DNA of 5,838 nt from Bacteroidota bacterium (GCA_023453125.1 JAEXUB010000063.1:1-5838); one strand, 5' to 3'; shown: positions 1 through 5,838, numbered from the stretch's first letter. A program made the numbers and translations. The notes: generated by a model not told the origin, from the letters alone.

Positions 1-192
1 TCCTGATAAGACAATTTACCCTCTGGATTAAGATTATTTAAAATAATAAAATTTTTTCTTAAAAGTCTAAAATGAATTATTACAATTTAGGAATAGTCGA
101 TTCCCCAGCCTCAAAGGATTTTTTTATCTTACTATTTAAAAGGATTACGCCCTCTGCGCGCAAATGAAAGAAGATAATGCTGATAGATTTTA

Positions 193-2148
193 CTATCCTT
201 CCGCCGGAAGAGTAAATATAAATCTGCTCCCTTTCCCTTCAGTGCTTTCAATAATAAATCTTCCCTTATTCATCTCAATAAAATCCTTACAGAGAAGCAG
301 TCCCAGTCCTGTCCCCTTTTCCCCTTTGGTGCCGGGAGTAGAAGAATGCCCCCCTATCTGAATAAGTTTCTCCCTGTCGGCAGGAGAAATGCCGATACCG
401 TTATCTTCAACGGCAACAGAAATATTATCCCCCTCCATTACAACCGAAATATTAACGGTTCCCCCATCGTTTGTATATTTAATTGCGTTAGAGACAAGAT
501 TACGCAATACGAGTTTAACCATTTCTTTATCGCAGAACGCCTTTGCATCCTGAGATATTTCTGCGGACATATTAATATTTTTTGAGCGGGCGGATGCCGA
601 ATGAAGTTCTATTGTCTCACCAATTACTTCTTTAAGGTTTACTGCAACCGGAGAGTAATTAATTTTCCCCGTCTGAGAGAGGGACCAGAAAAGAAGGTTT
701 TCAAGAAGCCTGTAAGTCTGCCTGCCGGATGAGTTAATCATTTCGGCTACAGTTTTAATCTCTTCCCTGTTCAACTTATCAATTTCTGCAATTAGAATTT
801 CGGTAGAGCCCAGAATTGACTGGAAAGGATTCTTCAGGTCGTGCGCTATAATGCCGAACAGAAGGTCTTTGAGAGCGTTAAGTTCGCTTAGTTTTTCGTT
901 GGCTGCTTTCTTAGCAGCATAACGCCAATAGATAAAGAATATGGCGGCAAGCAGAAGCAAAGCAATAATAACAAGATAAGTGCGCTGTGTTTTTTGCAGT
1001 TTAACCGATACATTCAATTCATCATTAATTCTTTTAGCAGCCATATAATTATTTATTACTTCGAGTTCATTGCCCCGTGTAATATTCTCGAACATTAATA
1101 GCGAATCCTTAACGGCATTTAGCCTGGCCATATACTCATATGCCTTTTTAAAATCCCCTTTAATGCTGTAAACTTCGGCGCAGGCCTGCAGATAATCAAG
1201 TTCAAGTTCGCTGTTATGTTCCTTTTTAAGAAGGTTCCCCGCTTCCCCAATATTATTCTCCGATTCCCTGAAATTTTTCAGTCCGGCAAAAATGCAGGCA
1301 ATATTATTATAGCCGCTTATCTCATTGGAAATTCTTCCTATTTTTTTGCTTAAAGCCAATGCCTTTTTCTGGTATTCAAGAGCAGTAGATAAATCCCCGA
1401 GTCTGCGGTAGACCTTGCTCACAAATTCATAGGAAACTGCGATTATATAATCATCTTTAAGTTCTACGGCAATATCGGAGGCTTCAATCATATTACTTAG
1501 TGCCTCCCTGAAGAGTCCTTTCCCCATTTGCGCTCTTCCAATTGAGATTAATGCAGTGGCGGTTCCGCTCTTATCTCCTATCTCCCTTCTTATATTAAGC
1601 GCATTAGAGAAATAAAATATGGCTTTATCATAATTCTGCTGCCTTAGGTAGATTGCTCCAAGTTCTACATTACCGTAAGACATCCCCCGTTTATTATTTA
1701 GAGACTGGAAAATTGAAAGCGCTTTTGCAATATGCTCAATTGCCAGCGAGGTAAAATTCTTAAGCAGATACGTTCCGCCGATGTTGTTATAAGAGAACCC
1801 AACCTCAACTGAATCTTTTCCGGCCCCCCCTTTCTTCTGCGCGGCCAGTGCATAGTACATAGATTTTTCAAGGTCGGTTCTTCCACGGTATACAACGCTA
1901 AGCCTGTTATAGAGCCGTGCTTCCAGGTTATCATCATTCAGCTTTGCGGCCAGTTTATCTGCCTCGCTGCCAAGTTCAATTGCAAGATCCGGCTCAGTGT
2001 ACCTGAACTGCCAGATTAAATCAATAATATTTACACACTTTTCCTTATCGCTTTGATTCTGTAAAGAAATGAGAATAGAATCTTTCTTCTGGGGAAAAAC
2101 CGCCGCGGCGATTAAGAAAAGAAATATTATTTTTGCTGATTGTCTGAT
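193..2148 (-). CDS. Sensor histidine kinase with signal peptide and periplasmic TPR array (start codon uncertain)
   Basis: Membrane sensor kinase that should autophosphorylate on His and pass the phosphate to a response regulator not in this window. Numbering assumes an ATC start at 2148 (651 residues). Residues 1-20 form a signal peptide (basic RQSAK, then IIFLFLIAAAVF). Residues about 25-385 are helical TPR repeats (for example YNNIGGTYLLKNFTSLAIEH), predicted periplasmic. A single membrane span lies at about 391-411 (LVIIALLLLAAIFFIYW), followed by a short coiled linker. The H-box has phospho-acceptor His436 (IIAHDLKNPF), the N-box is around Asn554 (NLVSNAIKYTN), G1 is DNGIGIS from Asp582, and G2 is GTGLGL near 612-617. 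All key catalytic motifs are present and there is no receiver domain. The first in-frame ATG is at 1860, but starting there would remove the signal peptide and the first TPRs. The frame stays open to a TAG at 2200-2202 with no ATG, GTG or TTG. Function class is secure; the stimulus and the exact start are not. Confidence 0.9.
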   Translation of the reverse strand: MRQSAKIIFLFLIAAAVFPQKKDSILISLQNQSDKEKCVNIIDLIWQFRYTEPDLAIELGSEADKLAAKLNDDNLEARLYNRLSVVYRGRTDLEKSMYYALAAQKKGGAGKDSVEVGFSYNNIGGTYLLKNFTSLAIEHIAKALSIFQSLNNKRGMSYGNVELGAIYLRQQNYDKAIFYFSNALNIRREIGDKSGTATALISIGRAQMGKGLFREALSNMIEASDIAVELKDDYIIAVSYEFVSKVYRRLGDLSTALEYQKKALALSKKIGRISNEISGYNNIACIFAGLKNFRESENNIGEAGNLLKKEHNSELELDYLQACAEVYSIKGDFKKAYEYMARLNAVKDSLLMFENITRGNELEVINNYMAAKRINDELNVSVKLQKTQRTYLVIIALLLLAAIFFIYWRYAAKKAANEKLSELNALKDLLFGIIAHDLKNPFQSILGSTEILIAEIDKLNREEIKTVAEMINSSGRQTYRLLENLLFWSLSQTGKINYSPVAVNLKEVIGETIELHSASARSKNINMSAEISQDAKAFCDKEMVKLVLRNLVSNAIKYTNDGGTVNISVVMEGDNISVAVEDNGIGISPADREKLIQIGGHSSTPGTKGEKGTGLGLLLCKDFIEMNKGRFIIESTEGKGSRFIFTLPAEG

Positions 2149-2153
2149 GAAAT

Positions 2154-2160
2154 CCTCTTT
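2154..2160 (-). promoter_or_regulatory. Candidate ribosome binding site for the histidine kinase
   Basis: The minus strand reads AAAGAGG here, a fair Shine-Dalgarno match. It lies five bases before an in-frame ATC codon at 2146-2148, and the signal-peptide residues RQSAKIIFLFL follow directly. This is why the start was placed at 2148 despite the non-canonical codon. An ATG-to-ATC change, either real or a base-call error, would explain the arrangement. Confidence 0.45.
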
Positions 2161-2242
2161 CTGAAGCCCGAGATTTTGAGTTACTGTAAAAATCCTGTTC
2201 TAAAGAGAATAATCGTACATTTTTTCCTTAATTTTAGCCGTT

Positions 2243-2273
2243 TTTGTTAAGTTTCCCATAATTATTATTTTTT
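2243..2273 (+). promoter_or_regulatory. Possible Bacteroidota-type promoter for the NTF2-like gene
   Basis: TTTG at 2243-2246 and TATTTTTT at 2266-2273 are separated by 19 bases. The known Bacteroidota consensus is TTTG, about 19 bases, then TAnnTTTG; the second box here matches at all but the last base. Transcription would begin about 10-15 bases before the ATG at 2295, leaving room for the GGAAAG ribosome binding site at 2286-2291. The region is A+T-rich, so a chance match is quite possible. Confidence 0.25.
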
Positions 2274-2294
2274 AATGAAATAATTGGAAAGATT

Positions 2295-3143
2295 ATGAAA
2301 AAGAGGTTCACAGCAGTCATTTTAACCGCGGCCGCGGTTTTATTCATTTCGCCATCAGTAAAGGGGCAGGATGTGAAAGAATTATTTGAGAATGAAAAGG
2401 CTTTCTGTAAGACATTAACTGAAATAGGCTACTCTGAGGCTTTTCTGAAATATATTGATGAAGATGGAATTATGTTTCTCCCTAAGGCCGCATCGGGGAA
2501 AGAATATTTTACACGCAACAAGAGCGATTTTAAAGGACTTATCTGGGAAGCCGATTTTGCCGAAATCTCCCAGGGAGGGGATTTTGCATATTCTACCGGT
2601 CCCTGGCATTCCACAAGAGTAAATGAGAAAGGGGAACAATCAACAGCATACGGGCATTTTATTACCGTCTGGCATAAGGTAAACGGGGAATGGAAATTCC
2701 TTATTGACTGCGGAATAAATTATGATAAAGATTCAATTAAGACATCAGATTATTCTGCGGCACCAGTTCCCCCACCCGTTATAAAGAGAAACCGCTTTAT
2801 GTACGAAGAGGTAATGAAAGCTGATGACGAGTTTAATAATATTGCAGCCGGCGAAAGCTTGCGTTCGGCATACGAAAAATTTGCCTCCGATAATGTAAGG
2901 ACCTACAGAGCGGGAATGTTTCCCGTATGGGGAAAAAAATTCCTTCTGGCAAATGCCGGCAGCAGCAAAACTTCATTTATTCACCTCTCGGGAAAAGCTT
3001 CCGTAAGAGGAGACTTTGCATTCTCATCGGGAGAGGCAAGCGGCGGAGAGGAAGAAACCACACACAATTACCTTAGAGTCTGGAAACGGGAAGGGGAAAA
3101 CTGGAAGATTGTTATTGATTACATTACTCCAATAAAAAAGTAG
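2295..3143 (+). CDS. Secreted protein with two tandem NTF2-like (DUF4440/SnoaL-type) domains
   Basis: A 282-residue exported protein. GGAAAG at 2286-2291 is the ribosome binding site, three bases before the ATG. Residues 1-24 are a signal peptide (MKKRF, hydrophobic core, then SVKG), with likely cleavage before Gln25. Domain 1 (about 26-142) and domain 2 (about 172-280) share the same landmarks: GDFAYSTG at 95-102 against GDFAFSSG at 239-246, and VWHKVNGEWKFLID at 125-138 against VWKREGENWKIVID at 262-275. This pattern is typical of DUF4440/SnoaL-like NTF2-fold proteins. A proline-rich linker (PVPPPV, 157-162) joins them. Single-domain members are usually 120-150 residues, so this is an internal duplication. 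NTF2-like folds bind small ligands or catalyse varied reactions; no substrate can be named and no conserved catalytic set is evident. Its 5' end faces that of the kinase. Confidence 0.88.
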   Translation: MKKRFTAVILTAAAVLFISPSVKGQDVKELFENEKAFCKTLTEIGYSEAFLKYIDEDGIMFLPKAASGKEYFTRNKSDFKGLIWEADFAEISQGGDFAYSTGPWHSTRVNEKGEQSTAYGHFITVWHKVNGEWKFLIDCGINYDKDSIKTSDYSAAPVPPPVIKRNRFMYEEVMKADDEFNNIAAGESLRSAYEKFASDNVRTYRAGMFPVWGKKFLLANAGSSKTSFIHLSGKASVRGDFAFSSGEASGGEEETTHNYLRVWKREGENWKIVIDYITPIKK

Positions 3144-3184
3144 AAAAAAACGAGCAAATAAATAGCATGTAGTTTCTTTTCTTA

Positions 3185-3241
3185 AACAGATTGGTCGACA
3201 ACATATACTCAATCTTGTTGGAAAGAATCTGTTGCGTTTTT
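3185..3241 (+). terminator. Weak hairpin with T run, possible terminator of the NTF2-like gene
   Basis: AACAGATT at 3185-3192 pairs perfectly with AATCTGTT at 3226-3233. A nested CAAC/GTTG pair lies at 3199-3202 and 3217-3220. GCG then TTTTT (3237-3241) follows. It starts 41 bases after the NTF2-like stop codon. The stem is short and A+T-rich and the loop is large, so this would be a weak Rho-independent terminator at best. Confidence 0.25.
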
Positions 3242-3279
3242 AGTAGACCACTGACAATTATTTGTAATTGATTTTTCCC

Positions 3280-3307
3280 CTCTTTGCACTTTCATAACAG
3301 CAAAGAG
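3280..3307. repeat. Perfect 8-bp inverted repeat in the convergent intergenic region
   Basis: CTCTTTGC (3280-3287) and GCAAAGAG (3300-3307) are exact reverse complements around a 12-base loop. The element lies 69 bases beyond the stop codon of the minus-strand thioredoxin-like gene. Neither strand has a T run directly after the stem, so it is not a standard terminator. It could be a transcript-end stabilising hairpin or chance. Confidence 0.3.
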
Positions 3308-3376
3308 ATTAATGCCTGATTTTTCTATTTCAATACAAGCTGGAATTAAGCTGTTTATGACACTATTCTATTTTGT

Positions 3377-3925
3377 TTATTTGGCTAATACTAGTGTAAA
3401 AATGGATTCGACAGCATTGAAATATTTTTCGTTTTTAAAGTCTTGTCCCGGGACCGCAATATTGCCCAATAGAATTTCCCAATTTTTATTAAATAATATT
3501 GAAAATGGCTGCTTTACATTAAATCGATTTTCTTTTATAAGATTTTCCGGAACTTTAAGTACCGGGAATTTTGCACCTAGTCTTTCTAATATGGTTGAAT
3601 CTAGCCCGGCAAAATAGATTTTTATATTTTCATTAAATTTGTTTCTATTATATAGTTTATTTAAGTGATGCACAAAATCAGCCATACATCCACCACAGCC
3701 ATAATCAGTGAATACAACAAGAAGATTTAAATCTTTATCAATAAAACCAATTTCCTTTAATGGAAGCTTTGGTAATTCAGATTTAAAGTTAACCACTTCC
3801 AAATTCAATCCTTCAACTTTCATTTCCAGATTATATTTCTCTTGTTTCAATTTTGAATTTGAGTACAAAAGATAAATATCAAAAAGGCAAAGTATAATAA
3901 TTAGCAATATAAGCCTGGTTTGCAT
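3377..3925 (-). CDS. Membrane-anchored thioredoxin-fold protein with CGGC motif
   Basis: A 182-residue protein, last gene of the three-gene cluster. Residues 5-21 (LILLIIILCLFDIYLLY) form an N-terminal signal anchor. A charged, coil-like spacer follows (about 23-50), and a thioredoxin-like domain occupies the rest. The strand LLVVFTDYG leads into Cys77-Gly-Gly-Cys80 and a helix, the usual CxxC position. Pro140 before the strand FSILFNKN sits where the fold's cis-proline is expected. The predicted role is thiol-disulfide exchange on the outer face of the inner membrane; direction (oxidase, reductase or isomerase) cannot be read from sequence. The start is supported by AGGGGAA at 3933-3939, seven bases before the ATG. 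Only 16 bases separate it from the propeller gene's stop, indicating co-transcription. The best guess at a substrate is the cysteine-rich peptide two genes upstream. G+C is low (13 and 16 per 60 in two counted stretches). Confidence 0.75.
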   Translation of the reverse strand: MQTRLILLIIILCLFDIYLLYSNSKLKQEKYNLEMKVEGLNLEVVNFKSELPKLPLKEIGFIDKDLNLLVVFTDYGCGGCMADFVHHLNKLYNRNKFNENIKIYFAGLDSTILERLGAKFPVLKVPENLIKENRFNVKQPFSILFNKNWEILLGNIAVPGQDFKNEKYFNAVESIFTLVLAK

Positions 3926-3941
3926 ACCAATATTCCCCTAA

Positions 3942-4994
3942 TTAATTCAATTCATAAATGTAAATTATTGAATCATAACCGCCATATAGGTATAGATAAT
4001 CCCCAACAATTAAAAACCGATATTGTGCGCCTCCTGCATTACCCGGTAATTCCAACCTTTTTTGAGGTATTAGCTCTTCATTCATTTTAATTAATTCCGG
4101 TTCCTTGTTTTTACCTCGCAGCAATAATTGATAAAAAGAATTTCCGGAAACTTGTATTTTATTCCTGTTAAGAGGCAGACATTTAAACCACTGCTGTCCA
4201 TTTCTCTCTTCGTACTTTGGCTCTTCATAAACACTTTTGTCAACCAGAGTATTACTAACTCTCTGTAATTTTCCTGCCAGGTCGTATATAAGTACTTTTT
4301 TTGATACGAAAAAACAAAATATTATTTTGTCCTTATAAACTGTTACGAAACTGCGGTCATCCTGAAATGCAGAGTATTGCATAACTTCCTTATCAATAGT
4401 GTATTCAACCGTATCGTTTTTACTAAAATCAACACGTACTCCAATCAAATATTTTTTATCATCCTTTATCCACCTGGCAGTAGCTTCATCAAAACGCATA
4501 TAAGATTCAAATTTGGTGAAGAAATTATCGCGAATAAATGATGAATCCGGGGAAAATTCAATCCCCTTTAAACTTCGCCTGTTGCTTTTTATTTTTGTTT
4601 GTTTTGCTGCAATCCCAGTTTCCAGGTCTAATATTTTTATTTCTAAAGTATTATCCAATAGATATGCTTTATTGCCAAAGAGGGTGAATGCCTCTATTCT
4701 TTGTGGAAACAAATAATCCCAATCCTTTAGGTTGTATATCCTCCTTACATTAAGAAATAAATCAGTATTGTAAACTATCTTCTCCCTGCCGTCAACAATC
4801 AGTAAGCCGTCATTATACTTTTGAATATCGGTGATATATGATATAGAGGTGCCCTCAGAACCGTTTTGCAAACCCTCATTTTTTGCTAGTAAACTAAGTT
4901 TTTCGGATTTAGAGGGAATTTCATATTCTGTTCTTTTGCATGCGCATATACATATTACCATTAAAAGTAAGGGAAATAATATGCCCTTTTTCAT
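3942..4994 (-). CDS. Lipoprotein of the six-bladed beta-propeller type (BF2992/TolB-like)
   Basis: A 350-residue predicted lipoprotein. The start (MKKGILFPLLLMVICICAC) has a hydrophobic stretch ending in a lipobox Ile-Cys-Ala-Cys, with Cys19 as the likely lipidated residue. The body shows repeated short strand pairs of the form seen in NHL/six-bladed propellers, for example ITDIQKYNDGLLIVDG near 54, AFTLFGNKAYLLDN near 102 and FLIVGDYLYLYGGYD near the C-terminus. This matches the general look of the Bacteroidota BF2992-like propeller lipoproteins; the call is by pattern and no enzymatic residues are evident. GGAGAG (4999-5004) lies four bases before the ATG, supporting the start. The gene sits 95 bases downstream of the cysteine-rich peptide gene and 16 bases upstream of the thioredoxin-like gene. 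A binding or scaffold role at the membrane surface is inferred. A plain outer-membrane lipoprotein of unrelated function is the alternative. Confidence 0.75.
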   Translation of the reverse strand: MKKGILFPLLLMVICICACKRTEYEIPSKSEKLSLLAKNEGLQNGSEGTSISYITDIQKYNDGLLIVDGREKIVYNTDLFLNVRRIYNLKDWDYLFPQRIEAFTLFGNKAYLLDNTLEIKILDLETGIAAKQTKIKSNRRSLKGIEFSPDSSFIRDNFFTKFESYMRFDEATARWIKDDKKYLIGVRVDFSKNDTVEYTIDKEVMQYSAFQDDRSFVTVYKDKIIFCFFVSKKVLIYDLAGKLQRVSNTLVDKSVYEEPKYEERNGQQWFKCLPLNRNKIQVSGNSFYQLLLRGKNKEPELIKMNEELIPQKRLELPGNAGGAQYRFLIVGDYLYLYGGYDSIIYIYELN

Positions 4995-5089
4995 TTAACT
5001 CTCCAGCAGAATTTTTGTTTTAACAGCTGAAATTAATCTATTCAAACCGAAATGAATCAGTATTATTTGTTTCCAACATTTTAATAGGC

Positions 5090-5389
5090 CTAATTATGAC
5101 ACCAGCTTCCTATTTGATTCCATGCAACATCATAATTCGGATCGCAAGCAACAAAGGTATCATATCTTCTAAACCATCCCCAGTCACACTCGTTATCTGT
5201 AGCGCACCTACAGCAGAAGCTTTCGTCACTCCCAATAGGGCCCACACAATAAACCCAGTAACTAGTTTGACAACCAGGCTCTTGTGCAAATACCTGGTCA
5301 GATAAGACTACATAAAAATTGATTACAAGAAGCAGTGCAGCAAAAAAAGAGAAGCTTATTAATTTAGGATACTTTTTTTTAAAAGGCAT
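5090..5389 (-). CDS. Small exported cysteine-rich peptide precursor, family not recognised
   Basis: A 99-residue protein that I do not recognise. GGAGGG (5393-5398) lies three bases before the ATG, a strong ribosome binding site. Residues 1-35 form a signal peptide (FKKKYPK, a hydrophobic stretch at about 11-30, then DQVFA), with likely cleavage at Ala35|Gln36. The predicted 64-residue mature chain carries eight cysteines (40, 48, 59, 60, 62, 68, 82, 97), including a CCxC cluster. It also has five tryptophans (45, 70, 72, 90, 96), many acidic residues and no lysine. An even cysteine count in an exported short chain suggests up to four disulfides, though metal binding or disulfide-linked oligomers are possible. 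No double-glycine leader is visible. It is first in a cluster with a propeller lipoprotein and a CGGC thioredoxin-fold protein, which suggests it may be their client. In layout it recalls Bacteroides NVEALA-type small exported proteins found near propeller genes, but the NVEALA motif is absent. Confidence 0.72.
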   Translation of the reverse strand: MPFKKKYPKLISFSFFAALLLVINFYVVLSDQVFAQEPGCQTSYWVYCVGPIGSDESFCCRCATDNECDWGWFRRYDTFVACDPNYDVAWNQIGSWCHN

Positions 5390-5838
5390 ATACCCTCCAT
5401 TTTGATTATTTATTATTTATTGACTTTCGGTTTGCTACTGTTTTACTCCTATTCAAGCAGTAAATTCTTGCAATCCGATTATCTATATTTTATAACAAAC
5501 TTCATTCAAAATTATTTGCGAGTATCACAGGCATAAATAATAAGAATAGTTTTGCCTGCCTCTTACCTTAATACCTTATTTTGCTTCGTCTATAATATTA
5601 AACTTGGGGTTTTTGTTATCACCAAATAAACTTCTTCAGCTTTCCCATCAAACTAATTCCCCAATATCAAAGTCCCGCGCTTCTTATTATTTACATAAAA
5701 TATCCAAAAAAAAAAAAATGTCAACAATAATTTTTAATTAAATGAACAAAAACATAATATAAATAACCCGGTCCATTTTCGGTCAGACCGCCGGCAGGGG
5801 CATTTTTTTGCATTTCTTATTACCTGCCGGATAATTAT
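5390..5838. other. Non-coding A+T-rich region upstream of the peptide cluster
   Basis: This 449-base stretch shows no convincing gene on either strand; all frames are broken by frequent stops. It must hold the promoter of the three-gene cluster, but I could not find a persuasive match to either the Bacteroidota or the sigma70 consensus. Visible landmarks are a 13-base A run (5706-5718) and, from about 5767 on, a sharp shift to G+C-rich sequence with inverted repeats. Two very short open frames cross the right edge on the minus strand (5721-5813 and 5734-5838), but neither has coding support. Confidence 0.6.
5769..5830. repeat. G+C-rich inverted-repeat patch
   Basis: Two nested signals lie in a G+C-rich island within A+T-rich DNA. 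CGGTC at 5780-5784 and GACCG at 5786-5790 form the odd palindrome CGGTCAGACCG, with another CGGTC at 5769-5773. Directly after, CCGGCAGG (5791-5798) is the exact reverse complement of CCTGCCGG (5823-5830) across a 24-base loop that contains GCATTTTTTTGC. It could be a transcript-end hairpin for a gene beyond the right edge, a protein-binding site, or one copy of a dispersed palindromic repeat. The sequence alone does not decide. Confidence 0.5.

Noticed and set aside
90..104. GGAAT/ATTCC hairpin as kinase terminator
   Set aside because: Only five base pairs with no T run after it on the minus strand.
72..167. Plus-strand 31-codon open frame (MNYYNLGIVDSPAS...)
   Set aside because: No ribosome binding site, very short, and no recognisable features. 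Nothing else in 1-192 is better supported.
164..585. Two plus-strand open frames opposite the kinase C-terminus
   Set aside because: They are antisense to conserved kinase ATPase motifs and carry no protein-like features.
1698..1937. Minus-strand 79-residue frame
   Set aside because: Overlaps the kinase TPR coding region in another frame. The kinase frame has clear TPR sequence across it.
3312..3617. Plus-strand 101-residue frame
   Set aside because: Mostly antisense to the thioredoxin-like gene, which has a ribosome binding site, an anchor and a CxxC motif.
5096..5305. Plus-strand 69-residue frame
   Set aside because: Antisense to the cysteine-rich peptide gene, which has a strong ribosome binding site and signal peptide.
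5706..5718. Thirteen-base A run as a phase-variation tract
   Set aside because: It lies outside any gene and is not at a promoter spacer I can identify, so no switching role is supported.
5721..5813. Minus-strand 30-residue frame MQKNAPAGGL...
   Set aside because: No well-placed ribosome binding site. Its G+C-rich half coincides with the palindromic patch, which explains the open frame.
5734..5838. Minus-strand frame open from the right edge, 34 codons (tail of a gene beyond the window?)
   Set aside because: Possible but unsupported: the residues (KKCPCRRSDRKW) look like a translated palindromic repeat rather than a protein C-terminus.
1..5838. CRISPR arrays, tRNA or rRNA genes, insertion sequences
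   Set aside because: No regularly spaced repeats, no cloverleaf-like or rRNA-like stretches, and no transposase motifs were seen on either strand.

Overview
The window looks like a piece of a Bacteroidota/Ignavibacteriota-type (FCB group) chromosome. The base composition is low in G+C. There is a periplasmic-TPR histidine kinase of the style common in that group. Two exported proteins have predicted signal-peptide cleavage directly before Gln (the Bacteroidetes 'Q-rule' pattern), and there is a six-bladed beta-propeller lipoprotein of the BF2992/TolB-like style. The phylum assignment is inferred from these features, not from a marker gene.

Layout from left to right. Positions 1-192 hold no convincing gene. 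Positions 193 to about 2148 on the minus strand encode an orphan sensor histidine kinase with a signal peptide, TPR array, one membrane span, and HisKA and HATPase domains. Its reading frame continues about 290 bases upstream of the first in-frame ATG and has no canonical start codon there. Divergent from it, 2295-3143 on the plus strand encodes a secreted protein made of two tandem NTF2-like (DUF4440/SnoaL-type) domains. The 233-base gap at 3144-3376 lies between convergent genes and holds weak inverted repeats. Positions 5389 down to 3377 on the minus strand form a compact three-gene cluster: a 99-residue exported peptide with eight cysteines, a 350-residue beta-propeller lipoprotein, and a 182-residue membrane-anchored thioredoxin-fold protein with a CGGC motif. 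Positions 5390-5838 are A+T-rich non-coding sequence that ends in a G+C-rich patch with perfect inverted repeats.

The three-gene cluster is the most interesting part. All three products are predicted to sit outside the cytoplasm. One is a small disulfide-type peptide and another is a candidate thiol-disulfide oxidoreductase. A reasonable hypothesis, not a demonstrated one, is a dedicated system that makes, folds, presents or detects an exported cysteine-rich peptide. The cluster is also poorer in G+C than the two genes to its left in hand-counted samples, so it may have been acquired separately.

The kinase and the NTF2-like protein start 146 bases apart and could share a control region. Nothing in the window shows that they work together.
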